Notes under the pieces: model-generated
What the model was told of the DNA's origin: nothing
Seen by the model: the letters and a program-made list of their open reading frames with translations, nothing else
The model's database searches: none
Position numbers and translations under genes: made by a program
Part shown: positions 33,909 through 43,305 of the stretch, one piece after another
Layout: each line of letters opens with the position of its first letter
Numbering within the stretch: position 1 is the first letter of the stretch
Assembly: GCA_903825465.1 (NCBI GenBank)
Contig: CAIKAR010000080.1
Span: forward strand, 1 to 48,326
Length of the DNA: 48,326 nt
Direction of reading: 5' to 3'
From: an uncultured Hyphomicrobiales bacterium
Lineage (GTDB): Bacteria > Pseudomonadota > Alphaproteobacteria > Rhizobiales > Beijerinckiaceae

Positions 33909-35813
33909 GTGCTGGGCTTCCTGCAAATCGTTATTGGCGGCCTGTCGCAAGGGGGCGTCTTCGCCGCCGTCGCGCTCGGGTTTTCGCTCGTCTACCGCGT
34001 GACAGGCGTCGTCAACCTCTCGCAAGGCGCGTTCTGCGTGCTGGGCGCGATGGCGATGTATTATTTCCAGGTGGCGTGGGGCTGGCCCACGCCGCTCGCC
34101 GCGGCCGCCTCCATCGTCGCCGTCGTCGCGTTTGGACTGGCCGTTGGCGCGACGACCTTCGTGCCGGCGGTGGCGACGCTGCCGATCAGCAGCACGCTGG
34201 TTTTGACGGCGGGATTGCTGACCTTTTTTGGCGGCGTCGCGCTGATCGTGTGGGGCAATCAACCCTACGCGCTGCCGCCGTTTTCGGGCGAGGCGCCGGT
34301 TTCCTTCGGCCAATTGCGCGTGCCGACGCAGGGCCTGTGGCTCGCCGGCGGCGTCGCCGCCATGATCGCCGCCTTGTGGTGGCTGGTTTATCGCACGCAA
34401 CTCGGGCGCGCCCTCCAGGCCTGCGCGGAAAACGCGATGGCCGCGAGTCTGATGGGCGTCGATGTCAAGCGCATGATGCTGCTGTCGTTCGGCCTCGCCG
34501 CGGCGATCGGCGCCGCCAGCGGCCTGCTGGTCGCGCCCATCACGTCGCTGCAATTCGATTCCGGCGACTTCTTCACCACGTCGGGCTTCGTCGCGGTCGC
34601 CATCGGCGGCATGGGCAGTTTCGCCGGCGCTGTTGTCGGCGGCCTGCTGCTCGGCGTCGCCGAACAGATCGCCGCTTATTATGTGTCTTCGCTTTTCGCC
34701 AACACGCTGGCGCTGCTGCTGCTGCTGGCCATGCTGTTGTGGCGGCCGAACGGCCTGTTCGCGGCGGGGCCGGCGCGGCGCGTCGATGTGCGCTCCGAAG
34801 TCGTCGTCCATCGCGCGCCGATACGCCTCGCCAACGGGCGGATGGCCGGCCTCGCGCTCGCGCTCGTCGCCGTTCTTGGCGTGTTGCCGCTGTTGCCGCT
34901 GCCCAACGGCGTGCTGCCTTCGCTCACAATCGCGATGATCCTGTTCATCTCCGTTCTTGGCCTCGACGTGCTGATGGGGTGGACCGGGCAAGTCAGCCTC
35001 GGCCAGGCCGGCTTCATGGCGATTGGCGGCTACACCGCCGCGATTCTCGCGACGAATTACGATTGGCCGCCGCTGGCGGGCGTCGCCGCCGGCATGGCGC
35101 TGAGCCTTGTCTGCGCGCTGTTGCTGTCGGTGGTGACGGGGCGGCTGCGCGGACACTACCTGGCGTTGGCGACATTGACGTTCGGGTTGCTCGTGGATTC
35201 GCTGACGGTCGGCCTCGTCGATGTCACGGGCGGGCCGTCGGGCCTTGTCGGCGTCCCCTCCTTTGGCGTCGCGGGATTCGATTTCGACACGCCGGCCAGC
35301 ATGTACTGGCTGGCGCTCGCGCTCGCCGCGGTTTTTGTGTTCACGCTCGAAGGCGGCATGCGCTCGCAATTCGGACGCGGCCTGCAAGCGGTGCGCACGG
35401 ACCAGCTCGCCGCCGCGGCGCTGGGCGTCAATGTGCCGCGCGTGAAACTCGCCGCGCTGTGCGTGTCGGCGGCGCTGGCGTCGCTGTCCGGATCGCTCTA
35501 CGCGTTCAACTTCCATTTTCTGTCGCCGGAGATGGTGGCGACGCCGCGCTCGTTCGAGATGATCGCCATGCTGGTGCTCGGCGGCGAAGGCACGCTGGTC
35601 GGCGGCCTTTTCGGCTCGCTGGTCCTGACCCTGCTGCCGACGCTGGTGCAAGGCTTGGCCGCCTATAAAACCATGGCCGAAGGCGCGCTGCTGGTGGCGT
35701 CGTTCCTCTATCTGCCGGAAGGACTGTTCGGCCGCTTCGTGCTGTGGCTCGGGCGGATCGGCGCGAAGCCGGCGAACCCAAACGGCGAGCCCGCCGCGAA
35801 GGCCGCGACATGA
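33909..35813 (+). CDS. Fused LivH-LivM ABC permease
   Basis: A 634-aa inner-membrane protein that joins both permeases of a branched-chain-amino-acid-type importer. Residues 1 to about 285 are LivH-like (SQGGVFAAVALGFSLVYRVTGVVNLSQGAF). From about residue 300 the protein is LivM-like (GLDVLMGWTGQVSLGQAGFMAIGGYTAA). The start is GTG at 33909, 15 bases after the binding-protein stop, with only a weak ribosome-binding site. No stop or frame change lies between the halves. The stop overlaps the next gene by four bases (ATGA). In most genomes livH and livM are separate, but fused forms occur. Confidence 0.93.
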   Translation: MLGFLQIVIGGLSQGGVFAAVALGFSLVYRVTGVVNLSQGAFCVLGAMAMYYFQVAWGWPTPLAAAASIVAVVAFGLAVGATTFVPAVATLPISSTLVLTAGLLTFFGGVALIVWGNQPYALPPFSGEAPVSFGQLRVPTQGLWLAGGVAAMIAALWWLVYRTQLGRALQACAENAMAASLMGVDVKRMMLLSFGLAAAIGAASGLLVAPITSLQFDSGDFFTTSGFVAVAIGGMGSFAGAVVGGLLLGVAEQIAAYYVSSLFANTLALLLLLAMLLWRPNGLFAAGPARRVDVRSEVVVHRAPIRLANGRMAGLALALVAVLGVLPLLPLPNGVLPSLTIAMILFISVLGLDVLMGWTGQVSLGQAGFMAIGGYTAAILATNYDWPPLAGVAAGMALSLVCALLLSVVTGRLRGHYLALATLTFGLLVDSLTVGLVDVTGGPSGLVGVPSFGVAGFDFDTPASMYWLALALAAVFVFTLEGGMRSQFGRGLQAVRTDQLAAAALGVNVPRVKLAALCVSAALASLSGSLYAFNFHFLSPEMVATPRSFEMIAMLVLGGEGTLVGGLFGSLVLTLLPTLVQGLAAYKTMAEGALLVASFLYLPEGLFGRFVLWLGRIGAKPANPNGEPAAKAAT

Positions 35814-36574
35814 CGCCGGCTCTGGAAATCGTCTCGCTCTCGCGCCGCTTCGGCGGACTGCTCGCCATCGACGATGTGAGCTTCTCAATCGCGCGTGGCG
35901 GGTTGAGCGCGCTGATCGGCCCCAACGGAGCCGGCAAGACGACGCTGTTCAACGCGATCACCAACATCTTTCCGCCGACGTCGGGGGAGGTCCGCTTCAT
36001 GGGCCAGTCGCTCGCCGGGATCGCGGGCGACAAGCTGGCGCGGCTTGGACTCGTCCGCACATTCCAGACCGCGCGGGTGTTTCCCGGCATGACGGTGCTC
36101 GAAAACGCGCTCGCGGGCGCGTGCCTGCGGGCGCGCTCGAACGCGGTCGCGCAGATGCTGCGCCTGCCCTCGGCGCGAGCGGAGGAACGCAAGCTGCGCG
36201 AACAGGCGTCGGCGCTGCTCGATCTCATCGGACTGTCGGCGTTCCGCGACGCGGCGGCGACGGATCTGCCGATGGGCGCGCAGAAAAACCTCGAAGTCGT
36301 GCGCGCGCTGATGGCCGACCCCGCCATGTTGCTGCTCGACGAGCCCGCCGCCGGCCTAAACGACAGCGAGACCGCGGACCTCGCGGCGCTGCTGACCGCC
36401 ATCCGCGATTGCGGCGTCACCATCATGGTCGTCGAACACAACATGTCGCTGGTGATGGGCATCGCCGACCAGGTCGTCGTGCTCGACGCCGGCAGGCTTG
36501 TCGCGGCGGGCGCGCCGGCGGACATCCAGCGCGACGCGCGCGTGATCGAAGCCTATGTCGGCGGGAGCGTCTAA
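35810..36574 (+). CDS. ABC transporter ATP-binding protein (LivG type)
   Basis: A 254-aa cytoplasmic ATPase subunit. Walker A is GPNGAGKT at residues 37-44. The signature is LPMGAQKNLE, a variant form common in LivG (Gln to Ala at the fourth position). Walker B is LLLDEPAAGL, and the switch His is in VVEHNMSLVM. The C-terminal QRDARVIEAYVGG is typical of LivG. ATG 35810 overlaps the permease stop by four bases. The frame is open upstream to 35744, but that part lies inside the permease gene. It pairs with the LivF-type ATPase, which begins two bases after its stop. Confidence 0.95.
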   Translation: MTPALEIVSLSRRFGGLLAIDDVSFSIARGGLSALIGPNGAGKTTLFNAITNIFPPTSGEVRFMGQSLAGIAGDKLARLGLVRTFQTARVFPGMTVLENALAGACLRARSNAVAQMLRLPSARAEERKLREQASALLDLIGLSAFRDAAATDLPMGAQKNLEVVRALMADPAMLLLDEPAAGLNDSETADLAALLTAIRDCGVTIMVVEHNMSLVMGIADQVVVLDAGRLVAAGAPADIQRDARVIEAYVGGSV

Positions 36575-36575
36575 G

Positions 36576-37382
36576 ATGCTTCGGATCGAGAGCCTCTCGG
36601 CCGGCTACGGAAACGACACCGTCCTGCGCGGCGTCGATATCGAGGTTGGCGCGGGGGAAATCGTCGCGTTGATCGGCGCCAACGGCGCGGGAAAATCGAC
36701 GCTCGTCAAGACGATCGCCGGGCTCGTCGCCGCTCGGACGGGCGCGATCTCGCTCGACGGCGAGCGGATCGACGCGCTGACCACGCGCCAACGCGTGCTG
36801 CGCGGGGTCTGCCTCGTGCCCGAGGGCCGCCAGACCTTCGGCGGCCTTTCAATCGAGGCCAATCTGCGGCTCGGCGCCTACGCGTTGCGCGGCCTCGACG
36901 AGGCGGCCCTGCGCGTCCGGATGGCCGACGCGTGCAAGCCTTTCCCCATCCTGACGCCGCGGTTGCGGGAGCCGGCCGCGAATCTTTCAGGCGGGCAGCA
37001 ACAGATGCTGGCCATCGCGCGGGGCCTGATGTCGCGCCCGCGCGCGCTGCTGCTTGACGAGCCTTCCCTCGGCCTGGCGCCGGCGCTTGTCGCCGAGATA
37101 TTCCAGTTGATCGCCGAGTTGCGCGCGAGCGGCATCGCCATTCTGCTGTCCGAACAGAACGCGCGTCAAAGCCTCGCCATTTCCGACCGCGCCTATGTCA
37201 TCGAGAACGGCGTCATCGCCGCTTCGGGCGTCGCGAAAGACATCCTCGCGTCCGACGAGATCGCGGAAAAGTACCTCGGCGTCGGCCACCAGATCGGCGA
37301 CCCCACGGGCGCGAAGCAGGTTGCCATGTCGGCGCGTTTGCGCGACATCATGGCCCGAAGCCGAGGTGGAACGGGGATTTGA
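36576..37382 (+). CDS. ABC transporter ATP-binding protein (LivF type)
   Basis: A 268-aa ATPase subunit that completes the importer. Walker A GANGAGKST is at residues 34-42; the signature is LSGGQQQML and Walker B LLLDEPSLGL. The stretch VCLVPEGRQTFGGLSIEANLRLGAY is typical of LivF. ATG 36576 has GGGAG at 36563-36567. The C-terminal 30 residues (GVGHQIGDPTGAKQVAMSAR and on) extend past the usual LivF end. The stop is one base before the HyuA-type start codon, which binds the transporter and the enzyme genes into one operon. Confidence 0.93.
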   Translation: MLRIESLSAGYGNDTVLRGVDIEVGAGEIVALIGANGAGKSTLVKTIAGLVAARTGAISLDGERIDALTTRQRVLRGVCLVPEGRQTFGGLSIEANLRLGAYALRGLDEAALRVRMADACKPFPILTPRLREPAANLSGGQQQMLAIARGLMSRPRALLLDEPSLGLAPALVAEIFQLIAELRASGIAILLSEQNARQSLAISDRAYVIENGVIAASGVAKDILASDEIAEKYLGVGHQIGDPTGAKQVAMSARLRDIMARSRGGTGI

Positions 37383-37383
37383 A

Positions 37384-39468
37384 ATGACAGGCTGTCGCCT
37401 GGCGGTCGATATTGGCGGCACGTTCACCGACGTCGTTCTGGAAACCCCGAGCGGATTCGTCTCGGACAAGGTCTTGACCACGCCCGCGGCGCCGGAACAG
37501 GGCGTGTTGAACGGCGTGCGGCAGGTTTTGGCGCGCGCCAACGCCGCGGCCTCCGACGTCGGGATCGCCATCCACGGCGCGACGCTCGCCACCAACGCGA
37601 TCATCGAGCGCAAGGGCGCGCGCACGGCGCTGATCGCGACGCGCGGCTTTCGCGACACGCTCGAATTCGCGTTCGGCCACCGCTTCGATCAATACGATCT
37701 GTTGATGCAAAGGCCCGAACCGCTGGTGCCGCGGCCGCTGCGGCTGGAAGCGGCGGAGCGCGTCGCCGCCGATGGCGGCGTGCTGCTGCCGCTCGACGAA
37801 GCCTCGACGCGCGGACTGGCGAAGACATTGCGCGCTGAAAAAGTCGAATCCGTCGCGATTTGCTTCATGCATGGATACCGCAATCCCGCCCACGAGGCGC
37901 GCGCGCGCGAGCTTTTGCTCGCGGAGGCGCCGGAGCTCCACGTCAGCGTTTCGCACGAGATATGCCCGGAAATCCGCGAATACGAGCGGACATCGACCAC
38001 CGTCGCCAACGCCTACGTGCAGCCGCTCATCGCGTCCTATCTCGGGCGGCTGACCGAGGGCCTGCGCGCCATGGGCCTGACGGCGCCGCTGCTGATGATC
38101 ATGTCGAGCGGCTCGCTCGCGTCGGTCGAGACGGCGAAGCGGTTTCCCATTCGGCTTGTCGAATCCGGCCCCGCCGGCGGCGCCATTCTCGGCCAGCACG
38201 TGGCCAGGCAGGTCGGCGCCGAGAAGGCCATCGCGCTCGACATGGGCGGCACGACGGCGAAGATCATCCTGCTCAACAACTTCGAGCCGCGCCACGCGCG
38301 GTCGCTGGAAGTGGCGCGCGTGCAGCGCTTTCTCGCCGGCAGCGGACTGCCGCTCCGCATTCCCGTCATCGACATGATCGAGATTGGCGCCGGCGGCGGC
38401 TCGATCGCGTCCGTCGATTCGCTTGGCCGCATCGTCGTCGGCCCGCGCAGCGCCGGCGCCTCGCCGGGCCCTGCGTGCTACGGGCTGGGCGGCGGCCAGC
38501 CGACGATTTCGGACGCCGATCTGCTGCTCGGCAAGCTCGATCCCGACGGTTTCGCCGGCGGAACGATGCGCCTCGACGAGGCCGCGGCGCGAAGCGCCAT
38601 CGAGACGGAGGTCGCGGCGAAAATGGGCGTCGACGCGGCCACCGCCGCCGCTGGAATCGTCGAAATCGTGGACGAAAACATGGCCAACGCGACGCGCGTG
38701 CACGCCAGCGACCACGGCGACGAGATTGAGTCCCGCACGCTGATCGCGACCGGCGGCGCGGCGCCCCTGCACGCGGGCCGCATCGCGCGCAAGCTCGGCG
38801 TCGACCGCGTGGTGATCCCGGTTGGCGCGGGCGTCGGTTCGGCGCACGGGTTTTTGAAGGCGCCGGTCGCCTACGAAGCCGTCGCCTCGCATGTGCTGTC
38901 GCTGAAATCCTTCGACAACACGGCCATCAACGCCTTGTTCGCGCGGCTGCGGGCCGAGGCGCGCAAGATCGTCGATCTCGGGGTGGGCTACGGTCCGATA
39001 GCCGAACGGCGCTTCGCCGACATGCGCTACCGCGGCCAGGGCCACGATCTGCAGGTGGAGATTCCGGCGCGGGAATACGCGGCCAACGACGCCGCCGCGC
39101 TGGCGGAGCTGTTCGATTCGACCTATCGCCGCGTCTATAACCGCGTGATCCCCGGCCTCGCCGTCGAGGCGCTGACGTGGACGCTCGTCCTGTCGCGCGC
39201 GCCGCCGGCGTCGCTTTCGGACGCGCCCAACGCCATCCCGGCGGCCTCGCTGGCGGAAGCGGCCGGCGTTCGCCGCGTGTTCGACGCCGATGTCGGCGCG
39301 TTCGTCGAAGCGTCCGTTTTCGCGCGTGGAAAAATGAAGCCCGGCGCGCGTTTTTCCGGCCCGGCGCTGATCGTCGAAGACCAGACGACGACGTTCGCGC
39401 CTTCCGCCTTCGACGGAATCGTCAGCCCCGAAGGCCACATCGTTCTGACGCGGCGGAGCCAAGCATGA
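37384..39468 (+). CDS. Hydantoinase/oxoprolinase subunit A
   Basis: A 694-aa protein of the HyuA family, cytoplasmic. ATP-dependent members open cyclic amides such as 5-oxoproline, N-methylhydantoin or related rings; a branch acts as acetone or acetophenone carboxylase subunits. The N-terminal phosphate motif LAVDIGGTFTDVV and the second motif ALDMGGTTAKI show the actin-like ATPase fold. ESGPAGG, GAGGGSIA and GPRSAGASPGPACYG are family hallmarks. ATG 37384 is one base after the livF-type stop. The frame is open upstream, but only as overlap with livF. Paired with subunit B through a four-base overlap. The substrate is not fixed; the linked importer suggests uptake from outside. Confidence 0.92.
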   Translation: MTGCRLAVDIGGTFTDVVLETPSGFVSDKVLTTPAAPEQGVLNGVRQVLARANAAASDVGIAIHGATLATNAIIERKGARTALIATRGFRDTLEFAFGHRFDQYDLLMQRPEPLVPRPLRLEAAERVAADGGVLLPLDEASTRGLAKTLRAEKVESVAICFMHGYRNPAHEARARELLLAEAPELHVSVSHEICPEIREYERTSTTVANAYVQPLIASYLGRLTEGLRAMGLTAPLLMIMSSGSLASVETAKRFPIRLVESGPAGGAILGQHVARQVGAEKAIALDMGGTTAKIILLNNFEPRHARSLEVARVQRFLAGSGLPLRIPVIDMIEIGAGGGSIASVDSLGRIVVGPRSAGASPGPACYGLGGGQPTISDADLLLGKLDPDGFAGGTMRLDEAAARSAIETEVAAKMGVDAATAAAGIVEIVDENMANATRVHASDHGDEIESRTLIATGGAAPLHAGRIARKLGVDRVVIPVGAGVGSAHGFLKAPVAYEAVASHVLSLKSFDNTAINALFARLRAEARKIVDLGVGYGPIAERRFADMRYRGQGHDLQVEIPAREYAANDAAALAELFDSTYRRVYNRVIPGLAVEALTWTLVLSRAPPASLSDAPNAIPAASLAEAAGVRRVFDADVGAFVEASVFARGKMKPGARFSGPALIVEDQTTTFAPSAFDGIVSPEGHIVLTRRSQA

Positions 39469-41117
39469 GCGACGGCTTCGACCGCATCAAAAAGCAGGTC
39501 ATGTGGGACCGGCTGCTCTCGCTCGTCGAGGAGCAGGCGCGCACGCTGATGCGCGTGGCGTTCTCCACCGTCGTGCGGGAGGCGGGCGACCTCTCCGCCG
39601 GCGTCTTCAACGCGCGCGGCGAAATGCTGGCGCAGGCCGTCACCGGCACGCCGGGCCACGTCAATTCGATGGCGCGGTCCGTCAAGCACTTCATCGCCGA
39701 GTTCCCGCTCGACACGATGCGCGACGGCGACGCCTACATCACCAACGATCCGTGGAAAGGCACCGGCCACCTGTTCGATTTCACCGTGGTCTCGCCGGCT
39801 TTCCACGGCGGGAAACTCGTCGCGATTTTCGCCGCGACCGCGCATGTCGCCGACATTGGCGGCAACGGGCCCTCGCCCGACTCGCGCGACGTTTTCGCCG
39901 AGGGGCTTTTCATCCCCCTGACGCAGCTGATGTCGGCGGGCGTCATGAACGCGTTGTTGATGAAGCTCGCCCGCGCCAACAGTCGCGAGCCCGACAAGCT
40001 CGAAGGCGACATCCACGCGCTTGTCGCCAGCAACGAGGCGGGCGCCGCGCGCCTGCGTTCAATGCTGGGAGAATACGGACTGGCCGACATCGAGGACCTG
40101 TCGGCGCATATCCTCGAGTCGACGGACCGCTCCATGCGCGAGGCGATCGCCGCCTTGCCGAAGGGAAGCTGGACAAGCTCGATGCGCATCGACGGCTTCG
40201 ACGAGCCCATCGACTTCGTCGCGACGCTGACCATCGGCGACGACATGATCCACGTCGATTTCGCCGGCACGTCGCCCATGTCGAGGCACGGCGTCAACTG
40301 CCCCATGTGCTACGCCGACGCCTACACGACCTTCGGCGTCAAATGCGTCGTCGCGCCGCGGCTGGCGCACAACCACGCGGTCCTCTCGCGCATAAAAGTG
40401 ACCGCGCCGGAGGGCAGCATCCTCAACGCGCCGTTTCCCGCGCCGGTCACCGCGCGCGCGATCATCGGGCAGATGCTTCCCGACGCGGTGTTCGGCTGCT
40501 TCGACAAGGCCCGCCCCGGCCTCGCGCCCGCCGAGGGAACGGCGGCGAGCTGGACGCTGCGCCTCGCCGGCGACCCCGGCCTGACGGGCCACGCCGGCGG
40601 CGCGCGCTTTTCCGCGCAAAGCTTTCAGAGCGGCGGCATGGGCGCGCATCCCCTTGGCGACGGACTGGCGGCGACGCCCTTCCCATCCGGCGTTCGCGCC
40701 ATCGCGGTCGAGATCACCGAGGCGCTGACGCCGATCGTTTTTTGGCGGAAGGAACTGCGCGCGGATTCCGGCGGCGCTGGAAAGTTCCGCGGCGGGCTTG
40801 GTCAAATTGTCGAGGTCGGCAGCCGCGAGGACGCGCCCTTCGCCGTCTTCGCCCGCTTCGAGCGCGTGGAGAATCCCGCGCGCGGACGCAATGGCGGCTG
40901 CGATGGCGCGGCCGGCGCCGTGCGTCTCGCGTCGGGAAAAACCCTCGCTTCCAAGGGACTGCATGTCATCCCCGCGGGCGACCGCCTGATCGCGGAAATG
41001 CCCGGCGGCGGCGGCTATGGCGCGCCCGCGGAGCGCGATCCGCAAGCCCTCGCCAGGGATGTGCGGGATGGATACGTGAGTCCAGCGGCGGCGCGGGACG
41101 TTTACCGGCGGGAATAG
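39465..41117 (+). CDS. Hydantoinase/oxoprolinase subunit B
   Basis: A 550-aa HyuB-family partner of the preceding gene. Family features are SAGVFNARGEMLAQAVTGTPGH, the DPWKGTGHLFDFTVVSP motif (usually NDPYxGGTHLPD in oxoprolinases) and the Gly-rich end EMPGGGGYGAP. Its ATG overlaps the HyuA-type stop (ATGA), consistent with equal production. With subunit A it forms the complete ATP-dependent ring-opening or carboxylating enzyme. The NDPWKGTGHLFDF form differs from the commonest NDPYRGGTHLPD, so the substrate may differ from that of 5-oxoprolinase. It ends the operon; opgH lies on the opposite strand 8 bases on. Confidence 0.92.
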   Translation: MSDGFDRIKKQVMWDRLLSLVEEQARTLMRVAFSTVVREAGDLSAGVFNARGEMLAQAVTGTPGHVNSMARSVKHFIAEFPLDTMRDGDAYITNDPWKGTGHLFDFTVVSPAFHGGKLVAIFAATAHVADIGGNGPSPDSRDVFAEGLFIPLTQLMSAGVMNALLMKLARANSREPDKLEGDIHALVASNEAGAARLRSMLGEYGLADIEDLSAHILESTDRSMREAIAALPKGSWTSSMRIDGFDEPIDFVATLTIGDDMIHVDFAGTSPMSRHGVNCPMCYADAYTTFGVKCVVAPRLAHNHAVLSRIKVTAPEGSILNAPFPAPVTARAIIGQMLPDAVFGCFDKARPGLAPAEGTAASWTLRLAGDPGLTGHAGGARFSAQSFQSGGMGAHPLGDGLAATPFPSGVRAIAVEITEALTPIVFWRKELRADSGGAGKFRGGLGQIVEVGSREDAPFAVFARFERVENPARGRNGGCDGAAGAVRLASGKTLASKGLHVIPAGDRLIAEMPGGGGYGAPAERDPQALARDVRDGYVSPAAARDVYRRE

Positions 41118-41124
41118 GCCGCGC

Positions 41125-43305
41125 TCAGTCCGCCTTCGGCGGCAGCCGCGACAGCATTTCGATGAGGGCGCGGTCCCGCAACACGACGTTTTTTTCGTTC
41201 GGGCGCAGCCAGCGCGTGAGCTCGTCGATGTCGCGGGCGTCGTTGAGCTTCGCTTCGGCGACCGCGCGGTCCGGCTCAATCAAGCCGCGCACATGCGCCT
41301 GGCTCGGCGGAAGTTGATCGATATGCCAAGCGCGGAACGCGGGGTCGGCGTGAATCGCCAGCACGCCGTCGTCCTCGTCGTGGCCGGCCGCGGCGAGCTC
41401 GACGCCGAGCGCGTTGGCCCGCGTGGCGATGGTCGGCGGCGAAACCTCCTCGGGCGTCAGCAGCAGGCCCCAGCGCTTGAGCCACAAGCCGGCCGACAAC
41501 ATGCCGCTGCCCGCCGAGAGCGGAATGCTGAACACCAGGCCGGCGATGGTGGGCGACATCCACGCGGCCAGCGACGGCGAAATCAAAAAGCCCGCGATGA
41601 GGGTGACGACGCCAAGCGCCGTGTGCGAGCGGTGGCGGGCGACGATGCTCCGGAACGGAATCGACCCGTCGTCGCGCCGCTGCGGATTCCAGCCGGTGTC
41701 GCGGCCGAACACGATTTGCATCACCGATCCCGTCTGGATCAGCATCATGATCGGCGCGTAAAGCGACGACATGACGATTTCGACGACCGTTGAAACCGTC
41801 AGGCGCAGGGCCCCGCCGAACCCCCGCCGCTCGCGGCCGTTCAGCATGGCGACGCAGAGCCCCATGAATTTCGGCGCCAACAGCACCGCCATGGTTACGC
41901 CGAAGAGGTCGAGCGCGCGTTCGGCGTCGAACCGGGGCCACGCCGGGAACAGCCGGAACTCGTCGGTGAAGTACTCCGGCCGGATATAGGCCGACTGCAC
42001 CACGAGCACGATGCCGACGACGAGTTGCGCCATCCACAGCGGCGACGCGAGATAGCTCATGATGCCGGTGGCGAAATGCTGCCGCGTCGCGGTTTTGAGC
42101 CCCTTGGCCGGCAGCACGCGGACGTGTTGCAGATTGCCCTGGCACCAGCGCCTGTCGCGCGCGGCGAGGTCGATGAGCGAGGGCGGGCTCTCCTCGTAGC
42201 TGCCGCCCAGCGTCGGCAGCATGTAGACCGCGTAGCCGGCGCGGCGCATCATCGCGGCCTCGACGAAATCGTGGCTGAGGATGTGGCCCCCGAACGGCGG
42301 ACGGCCGCGCAGGTCGGGCAAGCCGCAATGGTCGGCGAAGGCGCGCGTGCGGATGATGGCGTTGTGGCCCCAGTAGTTGCCGTCGCGGCCCGACCACAGC
42401 GCGAGGCCCGACGCGATGACCGGCCCGTGGACGCGGGCGGCGAACTGCTGCAAGCGCGCGAACATGGTGTTGCGGTTGATGATGAGCGGCAGCGACTGAA
42501 TGATGCCGGCGTCGGGATCCGCCTCCATCGCGCCGGCGAGCGACACGATCGCGCGCCCGGTCATCAGGCTATCGGCGTCGAGCACGACCATGTGCTCGTA
42601 GGCGCCGCCCCAGCGGGTGACGAAATCGGCGATGTTGCCGGCCTTGCGCGCGGTGTTCTTCGAGCGCCGGCGATAATGGACGCGCGCGCCCGGACCGAGC
42701 CGCTCGCGCAGATCGAGGAATGCGCGCTCCTCGGCGATCCATATGTCCGGATTGGTCGTGTCGGCGAGCAGAAACCAGTCGAAGGCGTCGCCGCCGCCGA
42801 CGCGCTCGACATCCTCGTGGATCGCCTGCATGGCGCCGAACACGCGAGACGGGGTCTCGTTGTAGATCGGCATGACGACCGCCGTGCGCGCGCGTGGCGC
42901 GGCGGGCGGCGCTTCCCCGCCGGGGCGGTGGAAGAGCAGCCACGCGAAGCCCACGACCGCGCTGGTGAACGCCAGCGCGATCCATGAAAAGTTGACGACG
43001 AACAGCACCAGCAACGCCCATTTGAGCGTGGTGATCGCGCCGACGTTGACGACGCCGTACATTTCACGGGCGCCATAGGCGGTGAGCGCCAGCGCTCCGG
43101 CGAAGACCACGAAACGCGCCAGCCATGGCGCGCGCCTCGCCGCCATCTGGCGCGCCTGCGAGGCGTCGAAGCGGCTGAGCGACTGGGTCGGCATCGCCAG
43201 CGGCGATTCCGGCGGCATCGACGCTGAAATCGCGAAGCCGTGGGCCGGCCCGCCCGCCTTCGCACTGTCCAAACCGATGGGCGGCAGGTCGTTCAAGGAG
43301 TCCAT
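41125..43305 (-). CDS. opgH: Glucan biosynthesis glucosyltransferase OpgH
   Basis: A 726-aa inner-membrane glucosyltransferase (GT2) that makes the beta-1,2-linked backbone of osmoregulated periplasmic glucans from UDP-glucose. Two hydrophobic helices at about 62-82 and 93-125 precede the catalytic domain. It contains MPIYNETPSRVF, the D-A-D metal motif at residues 243-245 (LDADSLMTG) and RRWCQGN at about 385-391 (the Q-x2-R-W-type acceptor region). Several further helices follow. ATG 43305 is chosen; the upstream open frame is a shadow of opgG. The start overlaps the opgG end by 13 bases, so opgG-opgH is one transcription unit. Confidence 0.96.
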   Translation of the reverse strand: MDSLNDLPPIGLDSAKAGGPAHGFAISASMPPESPLAMPTQSLSRFDASQARQMAARRAPWLARFVVFAGALALTAYGAREMYGVVNVGAITTLKWALLVLFVVNFSWIALAFTSAVVGFAWLLFHRPGGEAPPAAPRARTAVVMPIYNETPSRVFGAMQAIHEDVERVGGGDAFDWFLLADTTNPDIWIAEERAFLDLRERLGPGARVHYRRRSKNTARKAGNIADFVTRWGGAYEHMVVLDADSLMTGRAIVSLAGAMEADPDAGIIQSLPLIINRNTMFARLQQFAARVHGPVIASGLALWSGRDGNYWGHNAIIRTRAFADHCGLPDLRGRPPFGGHILSHDFVEAAMMRRAGYAVYMLPTLGGSYEESPPSLIDLAARDRRWCQGNLQHVRVLPAKGLKTATRQHFATGIMSYLASPLWMAQLVVGIVLVVQSAYIRPEYFTDEFRLFPAWPRFDAERALDLFGVTMAVLLAPKFMGLCVAMLNGRERRGFGGALRLTVSTVVEIVMSSLYAPIMMLIQTGSVMQIVFGRDTGWNPQRRDDGSIPFRSIVARHRSHTALGVVTLIAGFLISPSLAAWMSPTIAGLVFSIPLSAGSGMLSAGLWLKRWGLLLTPEEVSPPTIATRANALGVELAAAGHDEDDGVLAIHADPAFRAWHIDQLPPSQAHVRGLIEPDRAVAEAKLNDARDIDELTRWLRPNEKNVVLRDRALIEMLSRLPPKAD

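Noticed and set aside
32688-35888. 1066-codon open frame on the - strand
   Set aside because: It lies across the binding-protein and permease genes on the other strand, is dominated by Arg, Gln, His and Ala as expected for shadow frames in GC-rich DNA, and has no recognisable domain.
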